A stretch of DNA of 64,000 nt from contig NZ_JADPJL010000023.1 in NCBI RefSeq assembly GCF_023073415.1, positions 62,001 to 126,000 of the forward strand. The letters run 5' to 3'. Shown one piece after another: positions 26,647 through 35,524 of the stretch. The notes under the pieces are model-generated. The model worked only from the letters and a program-made list of their open reading frames with translations, was not told where the DNA came from and searched no databases. The first letter of the stretch is position 1. Each line of letters begins with the position of its first letter. Both the position numbers and the translations under genes were made by a program. Source of the stretch: Bradyrhizobium sp. 190. Its GTDB lineage: Bacteria > Pseudomonadota > Alphaproteobacteria > Rhizobiales > Xanthobacteraceae.

Positions 26647-27798
26647 GTGATAAATTCCCTCATGGGCGACAGCGACTTCGAAGACCTGTACGAAAACGCG
26701 CCTTGCGGATACCTGTCGCTGCGACCCGACGGGCGCATAGACCGTGCCAACAAGACGCTCGCGGGGTGGACCGGGTATGCCGCCGACGATCTCCCCGGCT
26801 TGCGGCTCAGCGAGCTGCTCAACATGGCCGGGCGGATCTTCTTTGAGACCCATGTGTCGCCCCTCCTGCGTATGCAGGGCTTCTTTGACGAATTCGCGCT
26901 GGATCTCCTCACCAAAGATGGGAAGCGGCTGCCCGCCATCGCTAACGCGCGCGAACGCAGGGACGACGCCGGTGCCCTGCTGTTCACGAGGCTGACCGTG
27001 CTGCGCGCCGCCGACCGACGCCGCTATGAGCGCGATCTGATCGATGCCCGCAAGCAAAGCGACGAACTGAAGGTCGCGCTCGAGGAACGCCTGCGCCAGG
27101 AGCGGGAGAATGCGGAGTTGCGCGAGCAGTTCATCGCGGTGCTGGGCCACGATCTGCGCAATCCGCTCGCGTCCATAGCGGCCGGGGCGCGGCTGATGCT
27201 GAAGGCCAAGACGCCTGAGGACGGCCTTAGGCTCGAAGCCATGATGCAAAGCAGCGTCGGCCGCATGGCGAAGATGATCGACAGCGTAATGGATCTGGCG
27301 CGGGGCCGCTTGGGCGGAGGCATCTCGGTTTCGAAGTCGATCACCGGAATCGAGCCGGTGCTCGATCACGTAGTCGCGGAACTCGCCACCGCCCATCCGG
27401 ACCGTGGTATCGAAACGCAATTCGAGCTCGAGACCCCTGTCTTCTGCGATCCGGCCCGCATCGCACAGCTATTTTCCAATCTGCTCGGCAACGCGATCAG
27501 CCACGGCGCGCGGGACCGGCCGGTGCGTATCGGTGCCATGACCAAAAGCGGGGTCTTCGAGCTTTTTGTGGCCAATAGCGGAGCGTCGATACCCGCAGAA
27601 GCTCGGAAGCGGCTATTTCAGCCGTTTTATCGCGGAGCCGCACACGGCCCCTCGGAAGGACTCGGCCTTGGTCTCTACATAGCCGCGGAGATCGCGAAGG
27701 CCCACGGCGGGACGATTGATGTCGCCTCTTCGGAGCGAGAGACGCGGTTCACGTTCCGGATGCCTCTCGAAGGCGACGGGTCGCTGAGGCCAGGCTAA
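26647..27798 (+). CDS. PAS sensor histidine kinase, RsbQ partner
   Basis: A 383-residue soluble kinase. A PAS domain (about 10-120: FEDLYENAPCGYLSLRPDGR, then GWTGYAADDLPGLRLSEL) is followed by a coiled-coil linker (about 130-165), HisKA with the phosphoacceptor in AVLGHDLRNPLASI, and a HATPase domain with NLLGNAISHG and GLGLGLYIAAEIAKAHGG. The start GTG 26647 lies one base after the hydrolase stop, so the two are translated together. In Bacillus the corresponding partner RsbP has a PAS and a PP2C phosphatase; here the output is a kinase. No receiver domain or response regulator follows; the one at 25015 could serve. Confidence 0.92.
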   Translation: MINSLMGDSDFEDLYENAPCGYLSLRPDGRIDRANKTLAGWTGYAADDLPGLRLSELLNMAGRIFFETHVSPLLRMQGFFDEFALDLLTKDGKRLPAIANARERRDDAGALLFTRLTVLRAADRRRYERDLIDARKQSDELKVALEERLRQERENAELREQFIAVLGHDLRNPLASIAAGARLMLKAKTPEDGLRLEAMMQSSVGRMAKMIDSVMDLARGRLGGGISVSKSITGIEPVLDHVVAELATAHPDRGIETQFELETPVFCDPARIAQLFSNLLGNAISHGARDRPVRIGAMTKSGVFELFVANSGASIPAEARKRLFQPFYRGAAHGPSEGLGLGLYIAAEIAKAHGGTIDVASSERETRFTFRMPLEGDGSLRPG

Positions 27799-28195
27799 AT
27801 AACGGACGGGCGCACGTCTCCAGCATCGATGTAAACGAGTCCGGGTGACGGTGAGCTTTTGCCGGACCCCAAAGGATCCCTTCCTTGTCCTTGTCCTCTT
27901 TTCCTCTGAAGATGCTGGTGCTTGTGCGATGCAAAAAGCTTAAGCGCAGCTGGCGGGATGATGCCATTCGGGGAAAAGGAACTTAGTGGCCCGCCGAGCA
28001 GTTACCGGGCATGGACCAGAAACGCCCCGCGAAAGCCGCTGGATGATCCCGCTAGCAGGCCAACTGGCCCACTCCTGGGCAGACCGGACGAGCCTTGGAA
28101 CGGCAAGCTGGAGATGCACTTGCTTCCCCCGACCAGCCCAATTGCGTTTGAAGAGATATGGCAGGAGTCAAACATCCATTAGAAGGTCGGAATGA
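27799..28195. other. Region without a confident gene
   Basis: Nearly 400 bases. Overlapping 69- and 86-codon plus-strand frames (27986-28195 and 27922-28182) have no recognisable features. A short direct repeat CCTTGTCCTTGTCC occurs near 27886. The last bases include GAAGG before the small gene at 28196. Confidence 0.4.
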
Positions 28196-28372
28196 ATGAA
28201 GCAGTCCCAGCACTATCTTGAGCGCGCCGAGAACTGCGCGACACTTGCAGAGCAGGCCGTAAACAAGCCCGCCAAGAACCGCTACAAGAGGATGGAGGAG
28301 GCTTGGCGCGCCCTCGCCGAGGAGCAGCAGTGGCTTGACGGCGAGGTCGCACCTCAGGAGCGAGCTGCATAA
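28196..28372 (+). CDS. Small conserved-looking helical protein
   Basis: A 58-residue protein, MKQSQHYLERAENCATLAEQ at its start and EEQQWLDGEV near its end. It is charged, predicted all-helical, with one cysteine and a TLAEQAVNKPAKNRYKRMEE middle. Short proteins of this pattern (LERAENC...RMEEAWRALA) are frequent in Bradyrhizobium genomes as hypotheticals; I recall the pattern but no function. An alternative start in another frame at 28192 gives nothing sensible. GAAGG lies eight bases upstream of the ATG. Confidence 0.7.
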   Translation: MKQSQHYLERAENCATLAEQAVNKPAKNRYKRMEEAWRALAEEQQWLDGEVAPQERAA

Positions 28373-29226
28373 ATTCTTTACGGTCCTACGTGCCTCAGAC
28401 CTAGTGTGGCCTTCTGCAAAGTTGAAAGAGAGCACAATCTTTCGCTCCAGCAGCAATACGCTCGCGCAGGATCGACTTGGAATACTTAACCCGCAAAATG
28501 CGCGTGGTCGGCCTCAAGCAGGGCATGTTGAAGCGGATACGCGAACTTTCGTCATGGGCATTCTTTCGGCCGGAACTGGAGAGCGGTGGGGCCAAATTGA
28601 AACGATGATTAACATCAGCGGGTGTTCGGTGCGGCTCTGGTCCCTCGAAAAACATACTCGCTCAACAAGGTCGCGGTGCAGGTGTCCCGGCAAGCCAGCG
28701 GACTGCCGTAGCTGAAGGCCATTTTTTCGCTCTCCTGCCGGAATTCCTAGCGATCCTGATCAAGTAGAAGCTCTTCTTGGCCTAGGTGCACAGACGAAGG
28801 CTTGTAACGCGATACGTAGTGTAGAGCGGCGGACGTGTGAGTGGCTTGGCAGGATGTATAACCTTATCGGGCCGGCGTGCCGATTACTCAGGAGTTTCAT
28901 GGCTCCCGGCGCGCTGCCTACTCGTCCTTGTAACTTGGGAGATATTCGAGGGTGGAAAGAATTGTCGTGCCCGCCGCTCTACCGCATCAACGATGTTGCG
29001 GTGCTGTACCCAGTATTCCTGTCGCGATGTACTTGCCTGCTTTGAATAACTGACCCGACGCGTCAGCCAGCATCAGATAAGTTCCTGGCTCACCGCTCCG
29101 CGATACGGCCTTTTCAAGCGTTTTTCGACAAGCTCGACCGAGCGCCGCAGCTGTATGTTCGGTGCTAGTCCAGTCGGGCCGAATCAGGCCGTCTTCGGTG
29201 CTGGGGCCTCTTGAGAAAGACAGGAC
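28373..29226. other. Region without a confident gene
   Basis: About 850 bases with several short frames and no recognisable family. A 46-codon frame around 28470-28610 (EYLTRKMRVVGLKQGMLKRI) reads like part of a real protein but has neither clear start nor partner. Possibly the remains of a lost gene. Confidence 0.35.
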
Positions 29227-31287
29227 TCATGCAATTCGCGCATACCCTTCACGATGAGATAACAATTCCTCGAATGCCTCGGCAGGCAGTGGCTTCGAGA
29301 ACAAGTAACCCTGTAATTCTTGACAGTTCTCCAATCGAAGAAACGTCGCTTGAGCGATCGTTTCGACGCCCTCGGCGGTCACGTCGAGGTTCAGATTTCG
29401 TGCCAGCGCCATGATCGATCGAACGATTGCAGAATCTTTCGGCGCAGAGTTGGCACATGCGTTTTGCACGAAACTGCGATCGATTTTGATGCGCGTCAAA
29501 GGATAACTTGTGAGGCAACTCAACGAAGCATAACCCGTCCCGAAATCATCGAACGCAATGCTCACCCCCATCGTCCTGAGCTCTCTCAAAGGTGAAAGCA
29601 GGGCTTCATCCTGGAAGAGTGCAATGTTTTCAGTGATTTCGAGTTCTAAAGCCTGCGGCGGCAATCCGCTGTCTTGCAGAGCATCCTTGACGTCCTGAAG
29701 CAGCGTTCCCTGCCGAAAGTGGACGGCAAAGAGGTTTACTGCGACTCTCAAGTTGCCAAGTGTCTTCTCACGCCATGAGACAGCGCTGCGACAAGCCGAC
29801 GCCAAAATCCACCGTCCGACCTCGAGCGATATCGCACTCTCGGCAAGAGCCTCGATGAAGATCGCCGGTGCTATCACCCCACGAGTCGGATGTTGCCACC
29901 GGAGCAAGGCCTCCGCGCCAACGATTGCGGCGTCATCGGAGCGGACCTGCGGCTGAAAATAAAGGACAAATTCCTTGTTGATCCATGCGCGACGGAGCTC
30001 GTTGTCGAGGACACGACGAGATTCGGCTTTGGCCCGAAGCGTTGGAACGAAATTCCTGATACGCCGACCACCGGCACCTTTTGCACTGTGCAGGGCCAGA
30101 TCGGCATTCGCGAGCAGAGTGTCGGCGTCGGAGCCGTCGGCAGGAGCGATGGCGAGCCCAACGCTTGCGGCGGCGAATAGTTCATGCCCGTCTATCTCAA
30201 ATCGGCTCGCGAGCTTGTTGAGCTTCTCTTCTGCTATCGCGTTCCCAGTAATCGGATTGCCGCAGTTGCGCATGAGCAGGACGAATTGATCGCCTCCCAA
30301 TCGGTAAGACCGACATGAATCATCGGCTGCGACGATCCGCTCGGCAGCTTCCCGCAACAACCTGCCGCCGATCGAGTGACCGAGCGTGTCATTGATGTCC
30401 TTAAATCCATCCAGACCGATGATGGCGATCGCGTGCTTTGACCCAATCGCTGCGCTTTCATCAAGCATTGCATTCAAATCAGCTGTCAGGCTGGTCCGAT
30501 TCGGGAGTCCAGTAAGCTGATCGAAGTGCGCAAGCCGCCACAGCGTCTCCTCTGCGGCTTTCTGTTCAGTCATGTCACGGCCGACGAAGAAGTGTCTCTG
30601 TTCGGGTTCGGACCAGACGCCCGACCAAGCCAGAGGGACGACTCTTCCGTTCTTGTGAGTATATCGGCATTGAAAATTGCGAGTCTGTCGGCCCTGTCGC
30701 GCCAGCTTCATCTCAAGACGGGTGCTGTCGAGATCATCAGCAAAAATGAAATTTCGCCCGGTGCGGCCGATCATGTCCTCAGGCCTGTAGCCGATCGTGG
30801 CAAGCGAACTCGGACTGACCTGCGTAAAGACGCCTCGGCGGTCGGTGACAAGGATCAGGTCTAGAGAGGTTTCAAACAATCGCCGCCGTTCTTCCGATTC
30901 CTTGCTCAAGGCGTCGGTCGCTTGCTTGAGTTCTGCCTCTGCTTCCTGCCGCTCCCTGGATGCCAACGGGAGCCATCGAAAGGCAATCAGAACAAGGACA
31001 GCGCATGCGGCGGTCACATTGACGATCTTCGGAATGATCAGCAGGCGCGGGTCGCCCAGCACTTCAACGATCGATACCGAAAAAAGCCCATATTGCCCGC
31101 CGAAATACAATCCGAAATAGAGATTCTCCGCGATGTTACGGATCGTATCGATAACCAGCACCGCCAACAGCAGCCGAACCGCCCCGAACGTGCGGGGGTT
31201 ACGAACGTAAGCCACACCTACCGTCGCCAGTACCGCCAGCCAAAGCGATATGATGAGCCAATAAATCAATGCCGCCGCGAGAGCCAT
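29227..31287 (-). CDS. PAS-GGDEF-EAL cyclic-di-GMP protein
   Basis: A 686-residue membrane protein. Four or five N-terminal helices (about 1-125) are followed by a coiled linker, a PAS/PAC domain (about 145-270, ending VGRDMTEQK), GGDEF (about 275-430) and EAL (about 440-680). The GGDEF signature is RLGGDQF, with Q in place of the catalytic E, so cyclase activity is probably weak or absent. The EAL domain keeps EALLRW, the asparagine in AVNLFAVHF, LELEITE, AFDDFGTGYASL, IKIDRSFV and AEGVETIAQ, so it should hydrolyse c-di-GMP. The ATG at 31287 is chosen; a TTG at 31320 would add 11 residues. Confidence 0.9.
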   Translation of the reverse strand: MALAAALIYWLIISLWLAVLATVGVAYVRNPRTFGAVRLLLAVLVIDTIRNIAENLYFGLYFGGQYGLFSVSIVEVLGDPRLLIIPKIVNVTAACAVLVLIAFRWLPLASRERQEAEAELKQATDALSKESEERRRLFETSLDLILVTDRRGVFTQVSPSSLATIGYRPEDMIGRTGRNFIFADDLDSTRLEMKLARQGRQTRNFQCRYTHKNGRVVPLAWSGVWSEPEQRHFFVGRDMTEQKAAEETLWRLAHFDQLTGLPNRTSLTADLNAMLDESAAIGSKHAIAIIGLDGFKDINDTLGHSIGGRLLREAAERIVAADDSCRSYRLGGDQFVLLMRNCGNPITGNAIAEEKLNKLASRFEIDGHELFAAASVGLAIAPADGSDADTLLANADLALHSAKGAGGRRIRNFVPTLRAKAESRRVLDNELRRAWINKEFVLYFQPQVRSDDAAIVGAEALLRWQHPTRGVIAPAIFIEALAESAISLEVGRWILASACRSAVSWREKTLGNLRVAVNLFAVHFRQGTLLQDVKDALQDSGLPPQALELEITENIALFQDEALLSPLRELRTMGVSIAFDDFGTGYASLSCLTSYPLTRIKIDRSFVQNACANSAPKDSAIVRSIMALARNLNLDVTAEGVETIAQATFLRLENCQELQGYLFSKPLPAEAFEELLSHREGYARIA

Positions 31288-31559
31288 TTTCGACGCATGT
31301 CCTGAAATAATAACAACCAAGACGGTTATAAGAGGAACTTCTCAACGCCGAATGATGGCAGTCGAAATTCGGGTTATAAAGTTGCGCATAGGTTAATGCC
31401 AAATATCGATGAAATGCTGCGCTGCAAGCGAGTCGGACCGTCCCCGCTCGGGGCGTAGCTCGGTTACTTCGCTTCCCTCGTCGGACCCAGCCAGGTCGAA
31501 GCCGGCTCACCCATCGCCGCCATTTCGCAAGTCGTGGCCGGCCCGGATTGCGGCTCGTC

Positions 31560-31935
31560 CGCCTTCTGTGGGCGCAGTATCACTCAGCTGGTGGTCGCGA
31601 TCGGATAGCGTCCGGACCTCTCGTTGCTCGATGAATCCGGTTGCACGCGAGTTGTCGGCCGCGCTTGGTCGCACGATCTCGTAGATCTTTGTCATGAAAG
31701 GGCAACTCGCCGCCTTGGGAATGCCGCCGTATGTCGTTGAGCACGTGGCGACCACGGCGGGCCTGCATCAGGACAACCGGTACGATCGGTTCAGCAATGC
31801 CGAAAGGCTGACCGGCATAGGTCCGGATAAGCGTTCGGGAATTCGTGCAGAAGAACGCGCGTGCGTTCGCACCGATCGCGCTTCGAGCACGGCTGAATAA
31901 ACGGCATCGTGGACAGGGGTATGGCTTCGAAAGGA
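31560..31935 (+). pseudogene. Fragment of an NmrA-like NAD(P)-binding protein
   Basis: The C-terminal part of an NmrA/SDR-type protein. In one frame: NPVARELSAALGRTIS, a stop, then MKGQLAALGMPPYVVEHVAT, DNRYDRFSNAERLTG. A frame change near 31845 then gives VQKNARAFAPIALRARLN, which is the usual end of such proteins (EFVRKNAxAFAP). The N-terminal nucleotide-binding part is not present. A broken gene next to the tRNA fragment. Confidence 0.5.
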
Positions 31936-32143
31936 GCGTGGTTGTGAGGGCACGCAACCACCGATACCGACATTCACTTCAAGTCACGATCTGCAAAGAT
32001 GGTCCCTGGGGGAGATCCTCGCGTCCCGAACGCAGTGTATCTGCAATCGACAACGATTTTTCAGCGATCGCGTACTTGTTCGAATGAAACAAAATCGGAA
32101 TTTCGGTTCGTAGCGCATATCGCGCTGTAAGATAAAGGAAAAA

Positions 32144-32195
32144 TGGCGCACCCGACACGATTCGAACGTGTGACCTTTGCCTTCGGAGGGCAAAC
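32144..32195 (-). tRNA. 3' fragment of tRNA-Arg (CCG anticodon), likely attachment-site scar
   Basis: On the minus strand the sequence reads as the 3' two-thirds of a tRNA: anticodon stem-loop TTGCC-CTCCGAA-GGCAA with anticodon CCG, variable loop, T stem-loop CACACGTTCGAATCGTGT, acceptor 3' strand CGGGTGCG and encoded CCA (complement TGG at 32144-32146). The D arm and the 5' acceptor strand are missing, and the adjoining sequence does not resemble them. Such 3' tRNA copies are the att sites left by integrases that use tRNA-Arg genes. Not functional as a tRNA. Confidence 0.85.
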
Positions 32196-32732
32196 GCCAA
32201 CCAGCCCTGCTGTTCTTTCCCGACGGGGAATTGAAGGGTTGGGCCGGTACTTGAACGCGCCTCGATGATTTCATGACAAGATTAGAGGCGAAACGCCAGT
32301 TTTCGGCCGTAGCTCAAATGGTGGTTTTTAGCCTAAGAAGGCCCAAAATACCTTATCTTTCAATGGGGATTGACTGACACTCTCTCCGCCAGCCTCAAGC
32401 TGTCCGGCCCGGACACATCGGTAACGGAGCATAGAGCTCGGCAGGGCACTTCATCTCGAGGGCCTCGGCCCTATTCCTCCAGATTGGGCTTCGCGAGTTG
32501 ACGCCATTCCTTCTCGGATGAGCAGCGCAAGAAGCATGCTTCACGTCGAAGTTTTTTCCCCCTCCAGAGGGGCTGTCCGTAAAGCGCGTTCAACGACGTT
32601 GCTGATAGACTTCGCGTGCCACTGCCCCGCCGGGCGCCGTCGCGACGCCTCCAGCATGCAACTGTTTAACCATCCGTTAACCATAGCTATTCATGATGCT
32701 GCTCGTGTGTGTTCGCGACGAGCTTGAACTAC
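32196..32732. other. Region without a convincing gene, beside the att-like scar
   Basis: About 540 bases. No coding frame convinces. A D-arm-like stretch GTAGCTCAAATGG at about 32309 is not accompanied by the rest of a tRNA. No integrase frame is present. Confidence 0.4.
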
Positions 32733-33215
32733 ATGGCGCAGCGTAATTCCAGAGCGTCAGTTGTAGGGGATGAGGACGCCCTGAGCTTTCCCTCCCCGCT
32801 GGCACCAGACAAGGGAGCAACAGCCCTTGATCTGGTAAATCAAGCGGCCGATGTTTTCCGCGGTATGGAGAAGCATGCCCGCGAGACGGAAGTCCGTGCC
32901 CAGTCACTTTGCACGAACGCCTTAGAAGGATTGCGGCTTGCCGAAATGCGAGCGGAGGCCGCCGAACGGGCACAACGTGAACTCATCGTCACCGCCGAAC
33001 GTAAGTTGCAACATGCGTGCCGAGCGCTGGAACAAGCTCGGTCCTGTATTGAAGCTCAGAAGGATAAGTTGACGGCCGCAGAGTTTCGTGCCGAAGTTGC
33101 TGAAGCCGAAGCACGACAAGCCAAGGAGGCGCTCGCGCTCGTTGAAGAGGCCATTCGCAGGCGTCTGCTTTGCGCAAACCCGGATGCTGATGGCAGGTTG
33201 GCGGCAGTAGCCTGA
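32733..33215 (+). CDS. Coiled-coil hypothetical protein
   Basis: A 160-residue Ala/Glu/Arg-rich protein with no signal peptide or membrane helix. Residues about 45-145 form one long coiled coil (EMRAEAAERAQRELIVTAER, AEFRAEVAEAEARQAKEALA). A GTG at 32709 would add eight residues. No family with a known role was recognised; such proteins are common as hypotheticals in rhizobia. Neighbours are tiny genes and an IS remnant, so it may belong to accessory DNA. Confidence 0.65.
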   Translation: MAQRNSRASVVGDEDALSFPSPLAPDKGATALDLVNQAADVFRGMEKHARETEVRAQSLCTNALEGLRLAEMRAEAAERAQRELIVTAERKLQHACRALEQARSCIEAQKDKLTAAEFRAEVAEAEARQAKEALALVEEAIRRRLLCANPDADGRLAAVA

Positions 33216-33485
33216 TCCATTGCGACTGCCATGGTTGCTACTGTGGCAGGTGCGGCACGAGCGAACACCTCTGCTGTGAGCTTGACGGCAGCCGCCTCCT
33301 TTAGGCCAACCATTTGAGATCGGGCGGCGCATGGGTCGAGGTTTCAAGGTGTACCGCGCGCGCCAATTCAGAATGACAGAGCCGAACGATAACTGACTAT
33401 TAACCAAGTTGGATTATCTGGGGAGTTGGGCATTCGGGGCGCGTGTGCTGGCTTGCGGGCCAGCCGGTAGTGTAGGCGTGGACCC

Positions 33486-33692
33486 ATGGCCCTTGACCCC
33501 GAAGAGTTCGTTACCCTGACAGATCACGGCTCGATGAAACTGCGCGCGGCCGTATTGCGCGCGATGACGTTGCTGCCCAAGGAACGCAAGCGGACAACAA
33601 TCGTCCGCGAGGGTGAACCGGCGATCCTGAATTTCGAGCAGATCAAGAACCTTGCGGCGCAGTGGGACGAACGGCTCGTGCCAATCGACTAG
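33486..33692 (+). CDS. Small hypothetical protein
   Basis: A 68-residue soluble protein (MALDPEEFVTLTDHGSMKLR at its start). Its middle, MTLLPKERKRTTIVREGEPA followed by ILNFEQIKNLA, looks like a folded small domain. No family recognised. Its last four bases overlap the IS481 transposase remnant on the other strand, so the IS copy was cut or inserted right at its 3' end. Confidence 0.6.
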   Translation: MALDPEEFVTLTDHGSMKLRAAVLRAMTLLPKERKRTTIVREGEPAILNFEQIKNLAAQWDERLVPID

Positions 33693-34184
33693 TTTCGCAG
33701 TGCTAGGTTCAACCGGGCTGCGCCCCAGGCGAAGCGGTAGTTGATCCGCAGGGTGACCATATCGAGCACCGCATGGATGGTGCTTTTGGCGGGAATCCTG
33801 ACATCGCCATCGAGCCGCCGGACCAGCAGTTCGCGGATCTTGCGCGCGCCCCAGTACGGCTTCTCGGCCTTCAGGCGGACAATCAGGCCCTCGATTTGTT
33901 CCGGCAGCTGATTGGCATAGCGCACCGGTCGCCTGGAACGATCGCTCAAGGCAGCCAATCCTTGCTCCCTGTAGCGATCGAAAATCTTGTAGCCGGTCTT
34001 ACGGGATACCCCGAACTCCCGGCAGACGTCCGTCATGGCCTCCCCGTCCAGCAGGCGGGCGACAAAGCGAAGGCGTTCTTCCATCACCGAACTCGCTTTC
34101 CACGGCATCCACACCTCCCGCAGAACAAAAGCGGAAAGTGTAACCCATGTGTCCGGTACGTTTTGTCACCTATGTCTCGGGCCG
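33689..34184 (-). mobile_element. IS481-family remnant with truncated transposase
   Basis: The left part of an IS481-family element. The transposase frame (33689-34114) starts MWMPWKASSVMEERLRFVAR and carries the helix-turn-helix region (LARLLDGEAMTDVCREFGVS-like segment, then GYKIFDRYREQGLAALSDRS) and the start of the linker (YWGARKIRELLVRRL). It ends after 141 residues, before the DDE catalytic domain. Upstream, 34115-34184 holds the non-coding end including TGTAACCCATGTGTCCGGTA. The same end recurs at 40790-40883. Confidence 0.85.
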
Positions 34185-34319
34185 CTCACCGGAGTGCGAC
34201 GCGCTATCCTGCAGCTTCTGGCTACCGATCTGGTGCGCGGTCGCCATTGGGAATTGCGGATATGGATGAAATCGTCTTTCGAGAAGCAGACCGCGAAACC
34301 TGATCGGATCTTGTGAGCC

Positions 34320-34552
34320 TCTTTGAGAGCCGGGGCGGCCCAAAAAAGCTGCTGGTGTATGGTTTGGCGATCAACTGCCGCTGAGGCGTGCCGGCGAACA
34401 GGGTCGTCCCGACATCGCTGAGCGTTGGGAAACGTCGCAGACGCCTCGGCGGCCAGCTGATTTTCCTTGACGAGACCTGGACGACGACCGCAACGATGCG
34501 TTGTTGCGCCTGGGCCGACGCCTTTGTGAGCCATCCCTTCGGTGAGCGGTGA
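34320..34552 (+). mobile_element. IS630-family transposase remnant
   Basis: A degraded piece of an IS630-type transposase on the plus strand. One frame gives AGEQGRPDIAERWETSQT, the helix before the catalytic core; the next, from 34457, gives LIFLDETWTTTATMRCCAWA, the diagnostic DETW motif of the DDE catalytic core. It stops at 34552. Neither end of the element is recognisable. Confidence 0.7.
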
Positions 34553-34693
34553 TGTCTGCACTGCACTGAATCCTCATGAAATAGCCCCGGTCGCGCGTTC
34601 TGCGCGCCGGGGCGCTGCAATGGCCGTTGGTCAATCGGCCTCGGGTGAACCCTATGTGTGGCGCGCCATGTCAGCGCGGCGCCCCCGGGGGGA

Positions 34694-35524
34694 TCAGCCG
34701 TTCTTCAGAACGATCGCAGCGGACGCATAGTCCGTCGTCGGGGTGAAGATCGAAGTGAAGGTCGCCGCGGCACCGGGTGCGTAGTCCGCGACGTTGAGGT
34801 AGCTGCCGTTGCTCCCTTGCCCATGATCGGAGGCGAGCGAGGAGAACGGAGCATACGGCGACGCGATGGTGTATGAGCTAGCATCGCCCGCCAAGATCAG
34901 CCCCGTTGCCGAGCACGGGATGCTCGTCAGGACGGGGAAGACAGGCGTTGCATTGCTTTGCCTACCTTGCGTCGAGAAGAACGGCGACGCGCCGTTCTCC
35001 AATGGGGTCGTCTGATCGACATGCGAGAAGGCACCGAGCCAAACAACCGCGGCGTCATTGCCGCTAAAGTCGACGCTGACCGCGAAGTTCGTGAGCGCAC
35101 TGGGAGCTCTCGCGATCCACGCTTCCAGAGTTTGGGACGGGTACACCGCTGCGCTCACTTTCCCGATCTTTGTCCACGTAAGGCGGGGCGTCGACTGGAA
35201 AATATCGACGGATGCGGGTGTATTGCCCTGTCCCGAAACGGCGTCAGCCGATGCGAAGGCCACGAGCAGATCCCCTTGGTTCGCCGAAGGCAGCGTAACG
35301 TGGACCGTACCCGCTCCTAACCACGCCGAACCAGTGGCCTGCGAGGTGAGCGAGATCGCAGGCGTGGCCGGCGGCGTCACAACCGGCGGCTTGAGGAGGA
35401 GATAGACGTTGTTGCTGTCCGACGTGATGTCCAGCAACGAGTTGCCACCTGCATCCTGCACTTCAATGGCGTTGCCGTCCGCGAGGGCGACAGCGCTTGC
35501 GTCTGAAATCGTCAAAGTCGTCAT
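34694..35524 (-). CDS. Hypothetical beta-rich protein, possibly phage-type
   Basis: A 276-residue protein with no signal peptide. It is rich in Ser, Thr, Ala and Val and appears all-beta: an N-terminal module (AVALADGNAIEVQDAGGNSL) joined by a Pro-rich linker (PPVVTPPATP) to a lectin-like or concanavalin-like domain, ending YASAAIVLKNG. No cysteine pairs or catalytic motif stand out; one cysteine lies at SIPCSATG. The start ATG 35524 follows AGGAG and overlaps the stop of an open frame upstream (GCATGA). The surrounding tiny genes suggest a prophage or tailocin remnant, in which this could be a structural or decoration protein; that is an inference. Confidence 0.65.
   Translation of the reverse strand: MTTLTISDASAVALADGNAIEVQDAGGNSLLDITSDSNNVYLLLKPPVVTPPATPAISLTSQATGSAWLGAGTVHVTLPSANQGDLLVAFASADAVSGQGNTPASVDIFQSTPRLTWTKIGKVSAAVYPSQTLEAWIARAPSALTNFAVSVDFSGNDAAVVWLGAFSHVDQTTPLENGASPFFSTQGRQSNATPVFPVLTSIPCSATGLILAGDASSYTIASPYAPFSSLASDHGQGSNGSYLNVADYAPGAAATFTSIFTPTTDYASAAIVLKNG

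Noticed and set aside
26506..27420. 304-codon minus-strand frame opposite the PAS kinase
   Set aside because: Shadow; the plus-strand kinase motifs (H, N and G boxes) are intact.
31430..31500. tRNA-like stem (GGCGTAGCTCGG)
   Set aside because: No cloverleaf can be completed.
32300..32345. D-arm-like GTAGCTCAAATGG, possible 5' half of a tRNA
   Set aside because: No matching acceptor or anticodon stem nearby, so it is not paired with the tRNA-Arg fragment.
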